Shown here one piece after another: positions 61,789 to 64,000 of a stretch of 64,000 bases of DNA (the first letter of the stretch is position 1; each line of letters starts with the position of its first letter). Below the pieces are notes generated by a model that saw only the letters and a program-made list of their open reading frames with translations, was not told the DNA's origin and did not search any database. The stretch is taken from positions 2,058,001 through 2,122,000 of the forward strand of contig CP063375.1 in NCBI GenBank assembly GCA_022813675.1, in the 5' to 3' direction. Made by a program: the position numbers and the translations under genes. The stretch comes from Deferribacteraceae bacterium V6Fe1 (GTDB taxonomy: Bacteria; Chrysiogenota; Deferribacteres; Deferribacterales; Deferrivibrionaceae).

Positions 61789-63495
61789 TTATTCCTCTTC
61801 CCTAAGTTTACTGTACTCAACATATTGAGATAAAATATATTTTTCAAATTTACTCTCATCACTTATAACACTAAGTGCTGACCTTGGGCATGCCTCCACG
61901 CTTTTAAAGGAGTGTGAGGAAATATTTTCTTTTATATACATATAATAAGCCGTATCTTTTTCAGGACTCCACTCTTTAAACTTTTTAATCAGGCTATTAT
62001 TACTGTAAAAATAGCACCAATCGCACTGAATACATATTCCGCAATAGAAGCACCTTTTAGCCATTAAAACAGCTACATCTTTATCTACGGTCTTAACAAT
62101 TTCATTAAAGTTTCTTTTCCGCTCCTCAAACGTAATATTTTCCTCAATCATTCTACCCGTCTTTTGAAAATATTTTGTATTTATATCTTCATAAAAAGCA
62201 ATTTCTCGGTTGATATCTTTTTCAAGCTCTTCTCCTAAAAAATTCCTAACTGCCTCCACAGTCTTTTGTGCTGAACCTACCGCTCGCACAACCATGCCGG
62301 TAGGAGTGGCAGCACCCATAGCTGCATCGCCGCAAATAAACACCTTATCTCTCAAGTCTTCAGGCAAATCAGGACAATTAAGTCGAGGAAATTCATTTAC
62401 AAAACTGTCCCCGACAAATGACAAGTCAGGTTTATCACCTACTGCCATAACTATTTTGTCAAAGATAAATTCATTATACTTGTCTTTTATGGGTATCGGC
62501 TTTGAGCGACCGCTTTCATCAACAGGGCCAAGCTTCATAACCTGGCAGATTAACCTTAAACCTTCCCTTACTTTTTCTATTTTTATTGGCTGATTCAGAA
62601 AATAAAATTGCACCCCTTCCCTTTTACTTTCTTCCACCTCGCCAGGATGTGCAGTCATCTCACCTATTGTCCTTCTGTAAATAATACTTGGAAGAGCACC
62701 TAATCTCACGGAACATCTTGCCACATCAAACGCAGTATAGCCTCCGCCGATCACACCTATCTTTTCATTTTCTTGAATATTTAATTTATCTGACTCGCCG
62801 AAATTTATAAGCCTTAAAAACTCAATTCCGTTATAAATATTATCTAAATACTCACCATCTATGTTTAATTTCCCTGGATATTGCGCCCCGGTAGCAACAA
62901 TGACAGCATCGGACTCCTCAACAATATTTACAAATTTACTCTTATCTATATGCTGGTTGAGAATTATTTCCACTCCGGCTTCCCTTATAAAATTCAGCTC
63001 TTTTTCAAAAATTTCTCTCGGATACCTATATGCCGGAATACCTTCGATCAACAGCCCACCCGGCTTGGAGTGTTTTTCATATATAACTACCCTATACCCG
63101 TTTATTGCCAAAAAATAGCCTGCAGAAAGACCTGACGGACCTGATCCGATTATTGAAATTAATTTATTTTTACTGTCAGATTTTAAAATTGGCTTTAAAT
63201 TGTTCTCATACCCCCAATCGGCTACAAACCTTTCAAGAGCTTTGATGTCCACCGGCTCGTCAAATTTTGCCCTGTTGCAGGCTGTCTCGCAAGGATGGTC
63301 ACAAAATCTTCCGCACCCTGCGGAAAAAGGGTTTGTCTCTTTTAACACATAAAATGCATCCTCAACTCTTTCTTGAGACAATAAATACAGAAACCGAGGG
63401 ATATCGTTTTTAGCCGGGCAACCGGAGTTCCCTAAGTGATCTTTAGAATAACAAGGACTTTTTTTATTGATGTAAATTGGATATAACCTTTTCAA
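61789..63495 (-). CDS. GltD-like NAD(P)H/FAD oxidoreductase, glutamate synthase beta subunit
   Basis: 568 residues. N-terminal Fe-S region with GNSGCPAKNDIPRFL and GCGRFCDHPCETACNR; FAD site IIGSGPSGLSAGYFLA; EKHSKPGGLLIEGIPAYRYP; NAD(P) site VIGGGYTAFDVAR; and FICGDAAMGAATPTGMVVRA. It feeds electrons from NAD(P)H to the synthase. The C-terminal segment (about 478-550), which in relatives is a two-cluster ferredoxin, retains CFYCGICIQCDWC but has lost several later cysteines. Start is TTG 63495 with GGAGGCG seven bases upstream; no ATG is available. First gene of the operon. Confidence 0.9.
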   Translation of the reverse strand: MKRLYPIYINKKSPCYSKDHLGNSGCPAKNDIPRFLYLLSQERVEDAFYVLKETNPFSAGCGRFCDHPCETACNRAKFDEPVDIKALERFVADWGYENNLKPILKSDSKNKLISIIGSGPSGLSAGYFLAINGYRVVIYEKHSKPGGLLIEGIPAYRYPREIFEKELNFIREAGVEIILNQHIDKSKFVNIVEESDAVIVATGAQYPGKLNIDGEYLDNIYNGIEFLRLINFGESDKLNIQENEKIGVIGGGYTAFDVARCSVRLGALPSIIYRRTIGEMTAHPGEVEESKREGVQFYFLNQPIKIEKVREGLRLICQVMKLGPVDESGRSKPIPIKDKYNEFIFDKIVMAVGDKPDLSFVGDSFVNEFPRLNCPDLPEDLRDKVFICGDAAMGAATPTGMVVRAVGSAQKTVEAVRNFLGEELEKDINREIAFYEDINTKYFQKTGRMIEENITFEERKRNFNEIVKTVDKDVAVLMAKRCFYCGICIQCDWCYFYSNNSLIKKFKEWSPEKDTAYYMYIKENISSHSFKSVEACPRSALSVISDESKFEKYILSQYVEYSKLREEE

Positions 63496-63525
63496 GACTC
63501 GCCTCCGTATAAGCTTGCTACTTCA

Positions 63526-63553
63526 ATTATACACTTTCTTTATAATATTTCAA
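63526..63553 (-). promoter_or_regulatory. Putative sigma-70 promoter of the glutamate synthase operon
   Basis: On the minus strand TTGAAA (plus 63548-63553), 16-base spacer, consensus TATAAT (plus 63526-63531), about 30 bases before the TTG start. Confidence 0.6.
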
Positions 63554-63614
63554 AATAAAAATTATTAACTTTTAGAAAAATATTTTTACCAAATGAATAT
63601 GGAAGTTGACAAAA

Positions 63615-63637
63615 AAGGGGGGCAATACGCCCCCCTT
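63615..63637 (-). terminator. Terminator of the universal stress protein gene
   Basis: Stem GGGGGGC/GCCCCCC (63617-63623 with 63629-63635) with a 5-base loop, followed on the minus strand by six T residues. It lies 18 bases after the stress-protein stop. Confidence 0.88.
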
Positions 63638-63654
63638 AGGACTACATTATATTT

Positions 63655-64000
63655 TTATAAATCTCTTACAACAAAAACCGATTTTTTTGACCTTCTTACA
63701 ACCTTTTCAGTTGTACTGCCAAAAAACACATCTTCAAAAAAGCTTTTTGTATGAGAAGCAATTACAATCAAATCAACATCAAGCTCTTTTTCTGTCCTCA
63801 ATACTTCATAATACGGCTCACCAAACTTTACTACTGTTTCAACTTCAATATTTTTGTCACCAAGGACTTTTTCAATCTGTTTTTTAAAAAGTTCTTCCGT
63901 ATCAGTTACAAGTCTTTTTTTAAGGTCTTTGGAAGCCCTCTCACCCAAATAACTATGAACGATACTGGACTCTTCAGGTATAGCATGCAACAAAATAATT
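63655..64000 (-). CDS. Universal stress protein UspA family (5' end beyond window)
   Basis: The reading frame continues past the window edge: residues IILLHAIPEESS precede the first in-window ATG, as expected after the first beta strand and helix of a Usp domain. The remaining part shows VVKFGEPYYEVLRT, VDLIVIASHTKSFFEDVFFG and STTEKVVRRSKKSVFVV. The usual ATP-binding G-x2-G-x9-G-S/T pattern is altered (SHTKSFFEDVFFGSTTEKV lacks the first glycine pair), so it may be a non-ATP-binding member. Function in stress survival is by family. Confidence 0.88.
   Translation of the reverse strand, partial: IILLHAIPEESSIVHSYLGERASKDLKKRLVTDTEELFKKQIEKVLGDKNIEVETVVKFGEPYYEVLRTEKELDVDLIVIASHTKSFFEDVFFGSTTEKVVRRSKKSVFVVRDL

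Overview
The window is AT-rich, densely packed bacterial chromosome (gene density about 93%) with no insertion sequences, CRISPR arrays, tRNA or rRNA genes that I could find. The gene content (acetate-type DUF4212/symporter pair, PpcA-like triheme c-type cytochrome, A2-type cytochrome oxidase, archaeal-type three-gene glutamate synthase, large PilY1 with minor pilins, fused TIGR03960/TIGR03936 radical SAM protein) suggests a Gram-negative, respiratory, organic-acid-using bacterium. Deferribacterota (Deferribacter/Flexistipes/Calditerrivibrio-like) is my best guess. That assignment is inference from gene content and composition, not from a marker-gene search.

Layout. 1-11475 (+): tandem EamA exporters, then a cell-shape and envelope block (lgt, HD hydrolase, mreB-mreC-mreD-mrdA-rodA), a B12-binding radical SAM fusion, a Fur-family regulator, a 35-residue RCKP-type rubredoxin-like protein and a TIGR02757/DUF2400 protein. 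11476-19558: an acyl-CoA-synthetase-like protein with lost catalytic motifs faces away from a two-subunit sodium/solute (acetate-type) symporter, followed by a small membrane protein, a cNMP-CBS-DUF294 nucleotidyltransferase, a CBS-pair protein and a DUF169 protein. 19550-28981: endonuclease V, patatin-like lipase, BioY, malic enzyme, AzgA-type purine permease, transketolase, tRNA methyltransferase and a thiamine-binding UPF0045 protein. 28978-38427 (+): a two-component pair leading into a type IV pilus tip/minor pilin operon (95-residue exported protein, PilY1, FimT/GspH, PilV, PilW, PilX). 38465-41009 (-): proline catabolism (PRODH, P5CDH). 41131-46322: branched-chain amino-acid ABC transporter livJHMGF (-) with a divergent XRE-cupin regulator whose promoter predicts a leaderless transcript.

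46325-50473 (-) is the most interesting block. It holds three LPP20-like proteins (two of them lipoproteins), a transglutaminase-like cysteine-protease-fold protein and a MltC-family lytic transglycosylase. The last two each begin the mature protein with four 11-residue repeats starting at the same residue number (22). I read this as a candidate undescribed cell-envelope module.

50626-57848: triheme cytochrome c, small membrane protein, Hsp20, then an aerobic respiration operon: monoheme cytochrome c, SCO, oxidase subunits I, III, IV, a subunit II carrying two tandem cytochrome c domains, and heme farnesyltransferase. 57898-63495 (-): glutamate synthase encoded as three separate polypeptides (GltD-like, glutamine amidotransferase, FMN/Fe-S synthase). 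The end holds a truncated universal stress protein.

Where start codons are reassigned below, this is from Shine-Dalgarno placement and family alignment from memory. All promoters and terminators are read by eye.
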